Assembly: GCA_015178975.1 (NCBI GenBank)
Contig: WHVD01000006.1
Location: forward strand, 372,001-436,000
Reading direction: 5' to 3'
DNA from: Hysterangium stoloniferum
Taxonomy: Eukaryota; Basidiomycota; Agaricomycetes; Hysterangiales; Hysterangiaceae
DNA: 64,000 nt
Each line of letters starts with the position of its first letter. Position 1 is the first letter of the stretch. Below the pieces are notes generated by a model. The model had not been told where the DNA came from. It saw nothing but the letters and a program-made list of their open reading frames with translations, and made no database searches. Below are positions 53,856 to 62,768 of this stretch, one piece after another. A program made the translations under genes and the position numbers.

Positions 53856-56800
53856 TTAGAGTGATGATAAAGGTCCGGGTTTACTTGGATAAGCCGTGTG
53901 GAAGTCAGTAACAATTTACATAGCATGTCCAAGTTCCGTGGCCAATATCCATGAAGTTTCCTCATCGGTACCTTCATAGCCTGCCCATTTGACTAAATAA
54001 AGCAATTTACAAGTACGTCGGTGATTGTCGATTTTAGAATCCAAAATTTCAGAAACTTCAAATTCAGGTTCTCCGTCAATAATGACCGGAGGGGACGGAG
54101 GTTGAATACGTTCCGGGATTTTGTTAGGGACACAGGGTTCTAACATGGAAACGTGGAAAATGGGATGAACTGCTCACATACTATCGGGAAGTCGGAGAGT
54201 CCATGAGAGTGAACCGGCTTGTGCTATAATTTCAAAAGGTCCTAAGAATTTCTCACGAGTTTTTTAGAAGGTCGGGTAGTTCGGAAGAATTGAGCTTTTA
54301 CAAAAACCTGATCACCGATTTTAAAGTTAGGAGGCGGGATCCTGTTTCTGTCCGCGGAATGTTGATAATATTCCTGTGCGGAAGAGATAGCTTTCCGAAG
54401 TTCTTGATGTAATTCATCGAGGTCGGTAATAAATTCTTGAGCACGGACAGAAGCCAAATTCCATTCGGAATGTATGGTGAGATTCGGATTATAGCCTTTG
54501 TTGGCGAAGAAAGGAGATACGCCGGTAGTTGCATTCAGGGAGTTATTGTAGGCGAATTCCGTGATCGGAAGAAGGGATTTCCAATTGTCCTGTTGATAAT
54601 TGCAATAGATGCGGAGATATTGTTCCAATGTTTGATTTACATGTTCCGTTTGTCCATCACCTTCCGGGTGATATCCTGAGGTGAAGTGTAGTTTCATGTC
54701 AAGGGCTTTTCCGAGGGCCTGGAAGAAGTGGGAGACGAACTTGGAGCCTCGATCGGAAGTTACGTGAGATGGAACTCCGTGTTTGGAAAATACGTGAATA
54801 ATGAAAAGTTCCGCTAATTGTAAGGACGTGATTGTATCATGAGTGGGTATGAAAATGCCTTGTTTCGAGAATCAATCCACAACAACTAGAATGGATGTAA
54901 AGCCTTCGGAAGTCGGGAGTTGTTCGATAAAATCCATGGAAATTAAATTCCAGGGTTTTTCTGGTATCGGGAGTTGCTTGAGAAGGCCGTACGGCTTGTG
55001 CCTCTGGGTCTTAGAGCGTAAGCAGGTGGTGCATGACTTACAGAACTGGGTTACGAAATCTCGGAGGTTGGGCCATGTATATTCTCTACGGATTAAACCA
55101 AGAGTATTGTTAATGCCGTAATGTCCGGAGATTGGATGATCGTGTTTATACTGAAGTACGCGGAGTCGGAGATTGTTGGAATCTGGAACGTAGATACATC
55201 CATCGAGACGGATAAAACCTTGAGAGTCCTGTGACCATCGGGGTTGGTCCAGATTGTCAGGAACTTCTAGGTGTGGCTTGAGAACCGGATCGGAAGTGAG
55301 TGCGGAAAGGATATCTTGATGTAATTGCTCAATGTCCATAATCATGACGCTACGCATAATTGGGTAGTAGAGGGAAGTTGCTCGGATAGATGCGGAAAGT
55401 TGTTGCATTGTAAAAACCGGTTTTAAATTATGTGGATTAACAACGGCATAATTACTTTCCCCCTCTTTAGGATAGACGTCCCATCGTCGAGTCATGGCAT
55501 CTGGTTTTCCACCAAGATGTCTGGGTCAGAAACGGATAATCATATTGAAAGCAGAAAGGAATTCAGACCAGCGGGCTTGCCAGTGGGTTAAAAGTTTAGT
55601 GGTAGAAAAATATTTGAGATTTTTGTGATCGGTAACAACATCAATGGGAGTTGAGGAACCTTCGAGATAATGGCGCCAATGTTTAAAAGCTTCAAAAATT
55701 GCCAAAAGTTCCTTATCATGAATGTTGTAGTTGAGTTCGGATACTGAAAGTGTCCGAGAAAGAAATGCGACTGGATGAATTTCACCGTCAGAATCTTGAA
55801 TGGAAAGAATCGCGGCAATTGCATAATCGGAAGCATCGGTTTCCACAATAATCAGAACATCAGGTTTCCAATGGGAAAGGATCGGGGCAGAAGTGAAAGC
55901 ATTTTTTAAAGTCTGGAAGGCGGATCAGCATTTATCGTCAAAGACCCATGGTTGAGTTTTATGGGTAAGATGAGTGAGCGGTACTGTAATATCCAAGTAG
56001 TTCCGAATAAAACAATGGTAAAAGTTGGCGAAATCTAAAAATGACTGAATATCCTTGACTTTCCATGGTTCGGGCCAATCACGGACAACTTGAACTTTGG
56101 TTTCATCCATACAGAGACCATCAGGTCCAATAATGAAACCTAAGTATTCAATAGAATCCATGTCAAAGTAGCATTTTTTACTGTTGGCAAAAAGACCATT
56201 TTTATGGAGTCTTTGGAAAACTTCACGGACTTGTTCGTCGTGAAGAGCGGGATCCTCGGAAAATACCAAAATGCCGTCCAAATAGACTATAACACATACG
56301 TCAAGCATGTCGGAAAATATATCGTTAACAAAACGTTGAAAAGTGGAAGGGGTGTTGGTAAGGCCGAACGGCATAACCAACCATTCAAAGGATCCATAGC
56401 GAGTCCGAAAAGCAGTTTTCCATTCATCGCCCTCGGCAATTTGGACCAAATGATAGGCGTGTTTGAGGTCTATTTTGGTGTAGATCCGAGCTTTCCGTGG
56501 GGCGTCGAGTAAATCGGTAACGAGTGGAAGTGGATACTTGTCTTTCCGTGTAATGGAATTTAATCCTCTGAAATCAACACATAGTCGAAGAGAGCAATCC
56601 TTCTTTCGGACAAAAAGGACAGGTGCTCCATACGGAGACTTTGAGGGATGGATAAAACCTATTGACAAATATTCATCCAGGAACTCCCAAATAGATGAAA
56701 GTTCCAATTGGGATAATGGGTAAATAGGTCCTAACGGAGGGTTTGAACTGGGCTCAATATCGATTTTTAGGTCGTAAGGCCTATGTGGTGCAAGCCGGTC

Positions 56801-57540
56801 AGCTTTTTGCTTACTGAAAATGTCCGCGAAATCATGATATTTTTCGGGAACTCCTTCCAGGTCGGCTTTTAGCTCAGAAAATTCTGGAGTCGCAAAACGT
56901 CCAGATGCTTCATCAACTTTTAAGCTGATTGAAAAACACTGCGAACCATCCTGTTTACTCGCCCTAACAAATGCTGAAGCGTTGATAAGAGAGATTTTTG
57001 GAGGCACAGAGGTTTCGGTAGAAGCTGGAGGTGCCGTAGATGCCGAAAAGGCGTTGGCTGGAAAAGACGCTGCAGGAGGAACCGAAGTGTCGGGAATGCA
57101 GAAATTAATACTGCCCAATACCCAGTCAATCAACGGATTATATCGGGTGAGCCAGTTGTATCCAAGAACTACCAAACAGCTAGAGTCCAACTGTGTTACG
57201 AAAAAAGTAACCGTCTGGAATGTTCCACAAGGGAACCGGATAGACATGTCGCAGGCTTGAGTAATTGCCGTATTGCTAGTGCCGTCAAATAGACGCGAGG
57301 AAATTGCGGGAACAGAATGGAGTTTCAGATTATGTTTTGTGGCAAAGGTGGTATCTACAAAACAGTGTGTGGAGCTGGAATCTATTAGAGCTCGGAACAC
57401 TAAATTTTCAAGAAAGTCAGAAATGAGTTTTACAAATAATGAATCGGGATTAGAGAGAGCGGACGCATTGAGACGGATAACCTCGGAAACACGGAGAGAG
57501 TCAATGCAACCCTCTGTCTGTGCAGATTCCGGAGGGTTGC
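53856..57540 (-). pseudogene. Pol (protease, RT, RNase H, integrase, chromodomain), inactivated
   Basis: The open frame enters in the -1 frame relative to gag. Domains in order: protease RALIDSSSTHCFVDT (the usual DSG is DSS), RT with RPYDLKIDIEPSSNPPLGPI, KTAFRTRYGSFEWLVMPFGL and VIVYLDGILVFSE, RNase [15 protein letters not shown], and integrase zinc-binding HDHPISGHYGINNTLGLIRR. The integrase core keeps its Asp, Asp and Glu (VVVD, TSDRGSK, GQTEHVN), and the chromodomain reads EFEVSEILDSKIDNHRRTCK. Breaks: the RT motif YLDD is YLDG (56273-56275). Stops lie at 55925-55927, 55526-55528, 54872-54874, 54174-54176 and 53916-53918, the middle ones in positions where relatives have Arg (CGA). A one-base loss in an A-run at 54260-54265 shifts the frame. 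It cannot make active enzymes. Confidence 0.92.
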
Positions 57541-58770
57541 TTACTCTTTTTTCGGCTCCATGGCGGGTTTTTCCTTGGACGTTGTAGTCGTAGTGGAAGT
57601 TGCCGTGCGGGCCTTGGAAGAGTTAGATTTAATGGTACAGTCGGAAACCTTGTGTCCGCCTTTCCCGCAGAAAAGGCAGAGGTCATTGTCCATACGTCGT
57701 TGTTTCTCCTTCGGGGTGAGTTTACCGTCGGTACCCAACAAATGGGAAATGTCGGGTTTGTCGGAAGTGGACTGTTTTTCCTTGTTGGATTTCTTGTCTT
57801 TCTTCCTGTCGGAGTTTGATTTGCCAGTATTAGTGCCAGAGTTGCCGGTGTTATTGCCTGAGTTGTTGCCAGAAGACTTGCTAGTTGACACCTTGTTGTT
57901 CTGAGAACGTTCCGTCAGATTTTCTCGAGAAACCTCGGCTTTTCGTTCCCAATAACGGGCGTTGGATGTTTGAGCTTTCATCCGCATGAGTTGGAGAGTT
58001 TTCGGCTTTCCATCTTTGCAGATTTCGTCTTTCAGGCGTGATGGAAGTCCCATATAGAAATGGTGTCTGAGGGCGGAATCGTCCCATCCACATCGTGCGG
58101 CGAGGGTATTGAACTTGACGAGATAATCGGAAACTCGTTGATTGTCCTTCATCTTGAGCGTCATTAATTCATTTTCCGCTTCGCCAGTTTGATCATAAGG
58201 TCCGAAATTAGTCTCCAGTTCTTCCACAAAAGCGTCCCAGTCGTCGAGCCATACGGGTGTCTCGTTGGATATTCCAGATAGTCCGGGTTCAAACCAATCT
58301 TGAGTGGTATCCTTGAGATAAGAGAGTGCGAAATTGACTTTTCGACTGTCAGATTTAAAAGCATTGGGTCGATCACAGAAACTGAAACGGCATTGGAGAA
58401 GGAAATTCTTCAATTTTTTCGGATCCTTGCTGGTAAATGGTTCGGGTTCTTTGACTCCGGTGTGGGAGGATTCTTTACTATCCTCAGCGGATTTCAAATA
58501 GTCAGCGAATTTCATGATGGAGTTGATAAACAACATTTCAGTCAGTTCGTCGGAAGATTTCTTTTTCGATGTCTCCGGCTGATCTTCTGCTTCGTTGTCA
58601 GAAGTGTGGGGAACATTGGTGTCCTTTGTTACCTCGGTAACCTCCTCGGTAACTTCTTCGACTGAAGCTGATGTTGTCGGCTGAAAAAGGGTTTTGGATT
58701 GAGTGGTGTAAAGTTGCAACGGGGATTGAAGTTGGGATGGTCCTTCGGCAGCTTTGCATTTGGGACCCAT
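57541..58770 (-). CDS. Gag polyprotein (capsid, zinc knuckle)
   Basis: It is an uninterrupted 409-residue frame starting MGPKCKAAEGPSQLQ, 34 bp inside the right LTR. The capsid-like region (about 125-260) has TSKDPKKLKNFLLQCRFSF, ALSYLKDTTQDWFEPGL and FGPYDQTGEAENELMTLKMK, typical of retrotransposon gag. A CCHC zinc knuckle reads CLFCGKGGHKVSDC (CX2CX4HX4C) near residue 368. Between them is an Asn/Ser/Gly/Lys-rich linker. The end is MEPKKE and a TAA at 57541-57543. The A6 run at 57547-57552, just before the stop, is a possible slip site toward pol. Unlike pol, gag shows no break, so capsid particles could still form. Confidence 0.92.
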   Translation of the reverse strand: MGPKCKAAEGPSQLQSPLQLYTTQSKTLFQPTTSASVEEVTEEVTEVTKDTNVPHTSDNEAEDQPETSKKKSSDELTEMLFINSIMKFADYLKSAEDSKESSHTGVKEPEPFTSKDPKKLKNFLLQCRFSFCDRPNAFKSDSRKVNFALSYLKDTTQDWFEPGLSGISNETPVWLDDWDAFVEELETNFGPYDQTGEAENELMTLKMKDNQRVSDYLVKFNTLAARCGWDDSALRHHFYMGLPSRLKDEICKDGKPKTLQLMRMKAQTSNARYWERKAEVSRENLTERSQNNKVSTSKSSGNNSGNNTGNSGTNTGKSNSDRKKDKKSNKEKQSTSDKPDISHLLGTDGKLTPKEKQRRMDNDLCLFCGKGGHKVSDCTIKSNSSKARTATSTTTTTSKEKPAMEPKKE

Positions 58771-58804
58771 GATGAGTGAGTTGCAGAGTTGAGATCTGAT
58801 ATAC

Positions 58805-59570
58805 TGTTAAGTGCCGTGTCGGGAACTTATTCCGGAAACTATCGGAAAGTCACCGGGAAGTCGGAAACTTGTGGATAGGGTCAGGATGTCGGCTTCAGCT
58901 TATGTGCTGCGCCTCTACACAAACGCTCAATGTCCTTAATTTCGGAAGTAAAACTTACAATGGAAGATATGGATATTCAGAGTTCCGAATATCGAGCGTA
59001 CAGAAAGACGGGAGGAGGAATAAGAAACTAAGTCGATATCAGATCTAAGGTAAAGTACAAATTCGCGGAAACTAATATAAGTCTACTCATTATTGTACTA
59101 CAAACTGAGACCATAATAAGACGGAAATGGAAGTGTTCTTAAAACGGAAATACAATAAGACATATTAGGGAGACAATATTCCGAAACGGGAATACAACAA
59201 ACAAACGAGTGAATACTTGTCAACGGACAAATTACCAAATGCGGAACAAGGGAAGAATGCGGATGATACGGTAACTATGATGTTCCATAGTCGGGGATCG
59301 GAAGTCAGAAGTCGGAGATCGGAAGTCGGAAGTCGGAGATCGGAAGTCGGAAGTCGGAGATCGGAAGTCGGAAGTCGGAGATCGGAAGTCGGAAGTTGGA
59401 GATCGGAAGTCGGAAGTTGGAGATCGGAAGTCGGAAGTCGGAGATCGGAAGTCGGAAGTTGGAGATCGGAAGTTGGAAGTTGGAGATCGGAAGTCGGAAG
59501 TCGGAGATCGGAAGTCGGAAGTCGGAGATCGGAAGTCGGATATTGAAACATCCAGGAACGGGTCGTAACA
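58805..59570 (-). repeat. 5' LTR (766 bp) of the 7.7-kb element
   Basis: It is the upstream LTR for the minus-strand element, containing the promoter that should drive gag-pol. It is 200 bp longer than its partner because of the 21-bp minisatellite at about 59296-59540. The hairpin motif is at 58891-58917 on the minus strand. Confidence 0.93.
59296..59540. repeat. 21-bp minisatellite built of three 7-mers
   Basis: About 11.6 head-to-tail units of GGAAGTCGGAAGTCGGAGATC, that is GGAAGTC twice then GGAGATC, with single C/T variants (GGAAGTT). Because 21 is divisible by three, all frames stay open, which creates long artificial frames on both strands. There are no spacers, so it is not a CRISPR array. 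Confidence 0.95.
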
Positions 59571-59575
59571 CCATG

Positions 59576-60505
59576 TCACTGAACCACCCATCCCTGCACT
59601 GATAGCCACTCAACAACAGCATCCTAAACTACTTCCAATTTTCAAGGATGCTGCCACAAAAAACTTGCAAAATCAACAGAATGACCCTGAGATAGATTTA
59701 AATGTATATTGCAAATGTCCTTTTGGAGATAAAAAAGGGTTCTTCTGCCATGCATAATAAAATACAGGGGGCAGGTTTTCAGGGAGCATCTGGCATTACC
59801 AGTAAGTAACCTACTTCACTCCTGCACTTTTATTTATTTATAGCTCATGTACAAGACTATCACAAGAATAACACAGTCGCAGGAGATATTGGAGAAGATT
59901 ATTTCACCAAAGGTATTTTTTTATGATTTACTATATTCTTGATATTTCAGCTAATAGCTCTTAAATACACAAGAGAGTAGTGAATGTTTTAAGGATACAA
60001 GTGACTACAGTCAAGAATATGATGAAGATGAAAATGATGGCTCTGCAAATGCATCAATGGAAGATTTGGCATGGATCACTTGGCAAAAAACACTTGTTCT
60101 CTGCAAAGAATATGGTCTCTGCTGGACAAGTTAAAAACATATTTGAGGTCCAATTTGAGATTCCATATGGAGCTGCTACACACAACCTCAGAATAAACTC
60201 AGATGTGCAATACACAGACTTTCTGGTTGACTTAGCAGATTCTATGTGTGAGAGGTATGGCAAAATACACTCAGGAAATATAGTCGGATGAGCTCTTACT
60301 ATATTCCCTTTATTATTTCTGTTTTCTCTCTTTTATTATATATCTATAATTAGTTCGACGACCTATGTATGCAGTACATCGACTCTTGTGGGCACATACA
60401 CGCCAGACTTATGTATTCTAGTGCCCGTAGTTTAGAACTCAGACACTTTTACACCACAACCACGACTTACCCAGACACCCATTAGTGTCCTGTAAGTTGT
60501 GATTG
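59576..60505. other. Host DNA of the insertion site with possible coding remnant
   Basis: A plus-strand frame at 59980-60291 reads MVSAGQVKNIFEVQFEIPYG and then NLRINSDVQYTDFLVDLADS, which is protein-like. It may follow short exons near 59840-59920 bounded by GTAAGT and TAG sites. I recognise no family and cannot define a complete gene. It may be a transposon-borne or decayed host gene. Confidence 0.3.
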
Positions 60506-61180
60506 TGTTACGACCGTGTCGCAACCCTATTAGCCCTGAGGTTATCGCCACTTATCAACGATTCAAGTTACTGTTCAAGTCACCACTTCGGAAACCCTCG
60601 GCCCCGAAGCTGACGTATGTTTTCGCGATGATCAAACTCCATTTACGCCCACATCAAAATATCTTGTATTGTCTGGTTAAACTTTTGATACGTCCCTTTT
60701 ATTATGTTGATCCGTTCAATCTTATGTTTCACATATGTCTATCTATATTTGTAGTCCTTGAACTATTTCCTTTTATCGTAATCCCACTCTTGGTTATCAT
60801 CGGCCTCCGAACTAATCATAAACTTCCCGTTCCTAGTCAAGCTTATTGTTAATACCATTTTCTGCCCTTCTCCCTGTTAGTATTTTCTAGACGCCTGTTA
60901 CTTGTATATGAACCCACTGTAGTTGTAGTTACTAGGCAATCAGAATATCAACTCAGAATACCCTCATACGTCTGTAACAGTCTCATACTAAGAATCCCCC
61001 CATCCGCCTTTGCATGCACTCGCCCACTCCTGGCCCCAACCCCTTGGCCCGATGCTCGACTTGTCCTTTGGTCCCAATCAGTATCTCGCCGAAAGGAACT
61101 CTTTAGGATTAGTCTTCGCCCGTCCGAAATCTAAGGACACCCTATAGACATTTGTGAGGGCGCAGCACATAAGCTGAAGC
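60506..61180 (+). mobile_element. Family B LTR, 3' end cut by a nested insertion
   Basis: It starts TGTTACGACCGTGTCGCAAC and follows the LTRs at 1351 and 3280 up to the hairpin motif (61156-61180). It then stops abruptly where those continue with CAAGTCCTTCC. The break coincides with the start of the LTR at 61181, so the missing 70 bp probably lies beyond the window's right edge. Confidence 0.85.
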
Positions 61181-61764
61181 TGTGATGTATTAGCCTTATT
61201 TTAATACTATTTTCCGAAAAAGGAGTCCAATGCTCTATCAAAATGTGCAAATACTCAATTCACTGCAAGGTAAAATAATTTAAGTATTTGATATTAATCA
61301 GTGGCAGCCTAAATAGACTTAGAACCCCTGAAGTCAAGAGTTTACTTGAATATATGCACCCTACTTCGCAAAGAAGGTTTTGAGAGCTGCTTGTGCAAGC
61401 TTGTTCTTTTTCTGTAAAAACACTACTAAAATATGAATAACAATTCACTGATTCCGAAACTAGATTCGCCTTCGATTCTAGCTAGTTTATATATATTTTA
61501 TACTATTTATCAAACAGTAAAAATATTAATAAACAGGTCAAAAGATTAGATATAGAATAAAACACTATTTGGCTAATATATGCTTTATTTACACTAACCT
61601 ACAGGGTCTACTGTGATACTAACTTATCAGGATCTTAATGTAGTCTTAAGGATTCTGCAAGAATATTCTCAGTATTTATTTATGCCAAAAACCGGGTAGA
61701 AATTAGAATATATGTATTTCTAATCTCAATATAACCTAAAATATTTATTACTTTAATTTATAGC

Positions 61765-62000
61765 CAACAACTCAACTAGAGGTGGATTAGTAATAAAGGA
61801 TAGCCAGCTACTCAACTAAGAGGTGGCAAAAGGGGAACAAGTTGTTTGTCAGAAGCTCAACTAGAGGTGACAAGGGGGTAGGATTATTACCAGAAGCTCA
61901 ACTAGAGGTGGCAAAGGGATCCTGAGATAGCTTAGGTCAGCAGCTCAACTAGAGGTGACTAAGTGTTTGTATATATTTATCCAACAGCCCAACTAGGGGT
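61765..62000. repeat. Interspersed CTCAACTAGAGGTG repeat in LTR
   Basis: Six copies of a core close to CTCAACTAGAGGTG recur at intervals of about 40-55 bp. The intervening sequence is only loosely alike (GCCAGCTA, CAGAAG, CAGCAG leaders). It is an old tandem repeat with decayed spacers. Confidence 0.7.
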
Positions 62001-62321
62001 GGAATATAACTGCTGATGCAGTGGCACACTGATGTGGTGTAGTAAATGGGTTAAAATAAGTTATATTTCAGTGGTGGAGCAGAGCTCCTTATATACAGTA
62101 AAATCTGAGACATGGGAGAATGTTCTAGCTACTTGTTTTACCTATTTTTAGCTATTTTACCTGGAATCTGCTGGAATATTCCAGGAGTTTCTGCTACTTT
62201 CCATTGTAGCATATATGCTGATGTAATGTTCTCGCGCGTCGCGAAGTTGCTGATTTCGTGCGCGCGCTGATTACATAATTTTCCCGCGCGTGTCGCGTTT
62301 GTGACAAGTCGTCGCATTTTG

Positions 62322-62495
62322 TGACGACGGTCACTTGTTGTGACGACAGTCACCGTTGTGACGACAGTCACCGTTGTGACGACAGTCACCGTTGTGACGA
62401 AGGTCACCATTGTGACGAATGTCACCGTTGTGACGAATGTCACCGTTGTGACGAATGTCACCGTTGTGACGAATGTCACCGTTGTGACGAATATT
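62322..62495. repeat. 18-bp minisatellite in LTR
   Basis: About nine units of GTGACGACAGTCACCGTT, later changing to GTGACGAATGTCACCGTT. Each unit holds a near-palindrome (GTGACGA..GTCAC), so single strands would fold into a chain of small hairpins. Eighteen is divisible by three, giving artificial frames on both strands. Confidence 0.9.
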
Positions 62496-62748
62496 CCCGC
62501 GCGTTGTGCAATAAGCGCCAGAAGGCCGACTTCGAAGATTTTTAGTTAAAAAAGAATAAACAGTAGAATTTCGATAGTTCTCCCAAATTAAATCATACAA
62601 ATATGAAATAAATTGTAAAAATCAGGTTAAATTCAGGAGAATATTGTACAATAATTTCGTCGCAATATAAGTACATTTGAACTTGTTTTTATCAATTTGT
62701 TTAGGGGGAGATTGGTTAAAAATCGGAAAAACCTAAAAATACATAACA

Positions 62749-62768
62749 AAATCCCCTCTCTTTTTTGA
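62749..62768 (-). other. Polypurine tract of second element
   Basis: On the minus strand a purine run (AAAAAAGAGAGGGGATTT) abuts the LTR start TGTTATG. This is the position of a plus-strand primer. Confidence 0.65.

Larger units (their letters stand above)
51876..59570 (-). mobile_element. Complete Ty3/gypsy LTR retrotransposon with antisense gene (7695 bp)
   Basis: Two LTRs (51876-52441 and 58805-59570) have TGTTA...TAACA borders. The direct repeat CCATG flanks the unit (51871-51875 and 59571-59575), so it is one insertion. On the minus strand it encodes gag, protease, RT, RNase H, integrase and a chromodomain, the order of Ty3/gypsy chromoviruses. A polypurine tract adjoins the left LTR. 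The priming region is the sequence just left of 58805; I could not match it to a tRNA. A plus-strand gene lies between pol and the left LTR. The LTRs differ at roughly 20 sites, nearly all CpG transitions. Confidence 0.95.
61181..62748 (-). mobile_element. LTR of a second Ty3-like element (3' LTR, 1568 bp)
   Basis: The left border TGTGATGTAT begins exactly where the older LTR is broken. The right border ATACATAACA is followed by a pyrimidine tract (a polypurine tract on the minus strand), giving a TG...CA unit with imperfect inverted ends. The coding remnants to its right are on the minus strand, so this is the 3' LTR. It holds two internal repeats: words CAGC/AAGCTCAACTAGAGGTG about every 45-50 bp at 61765-62000, and an 18-bp satellite at 62322-62495. 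The target duplication would be GAAGC (61176-61180); its partner is outside. Confidence 0.7.

Noticed and set aside
56204-57587. Plus-strand open frames opposite pol
   Set aside because: Unlike 52626-53756, they have no splice structure or domain and overlap conserved minus-strand pol codons, which explain them.
59165-59622. Long open frames on both strands made of repeated RSEVGS/SDFRSPT-like units
   Set aside because: They are artefacts of the 21-bp minisatellite, whose unit is a multiple of three and lacks stops in most frames.
62138-62600. Open frames with TTVTFV / CDECHR repeats; also a CRISPR-like look
   Set aside because: The frames come from an 18-bp satellite within an LTR. Units are contiguous with no unique spacers, so there is no CRISPR array.
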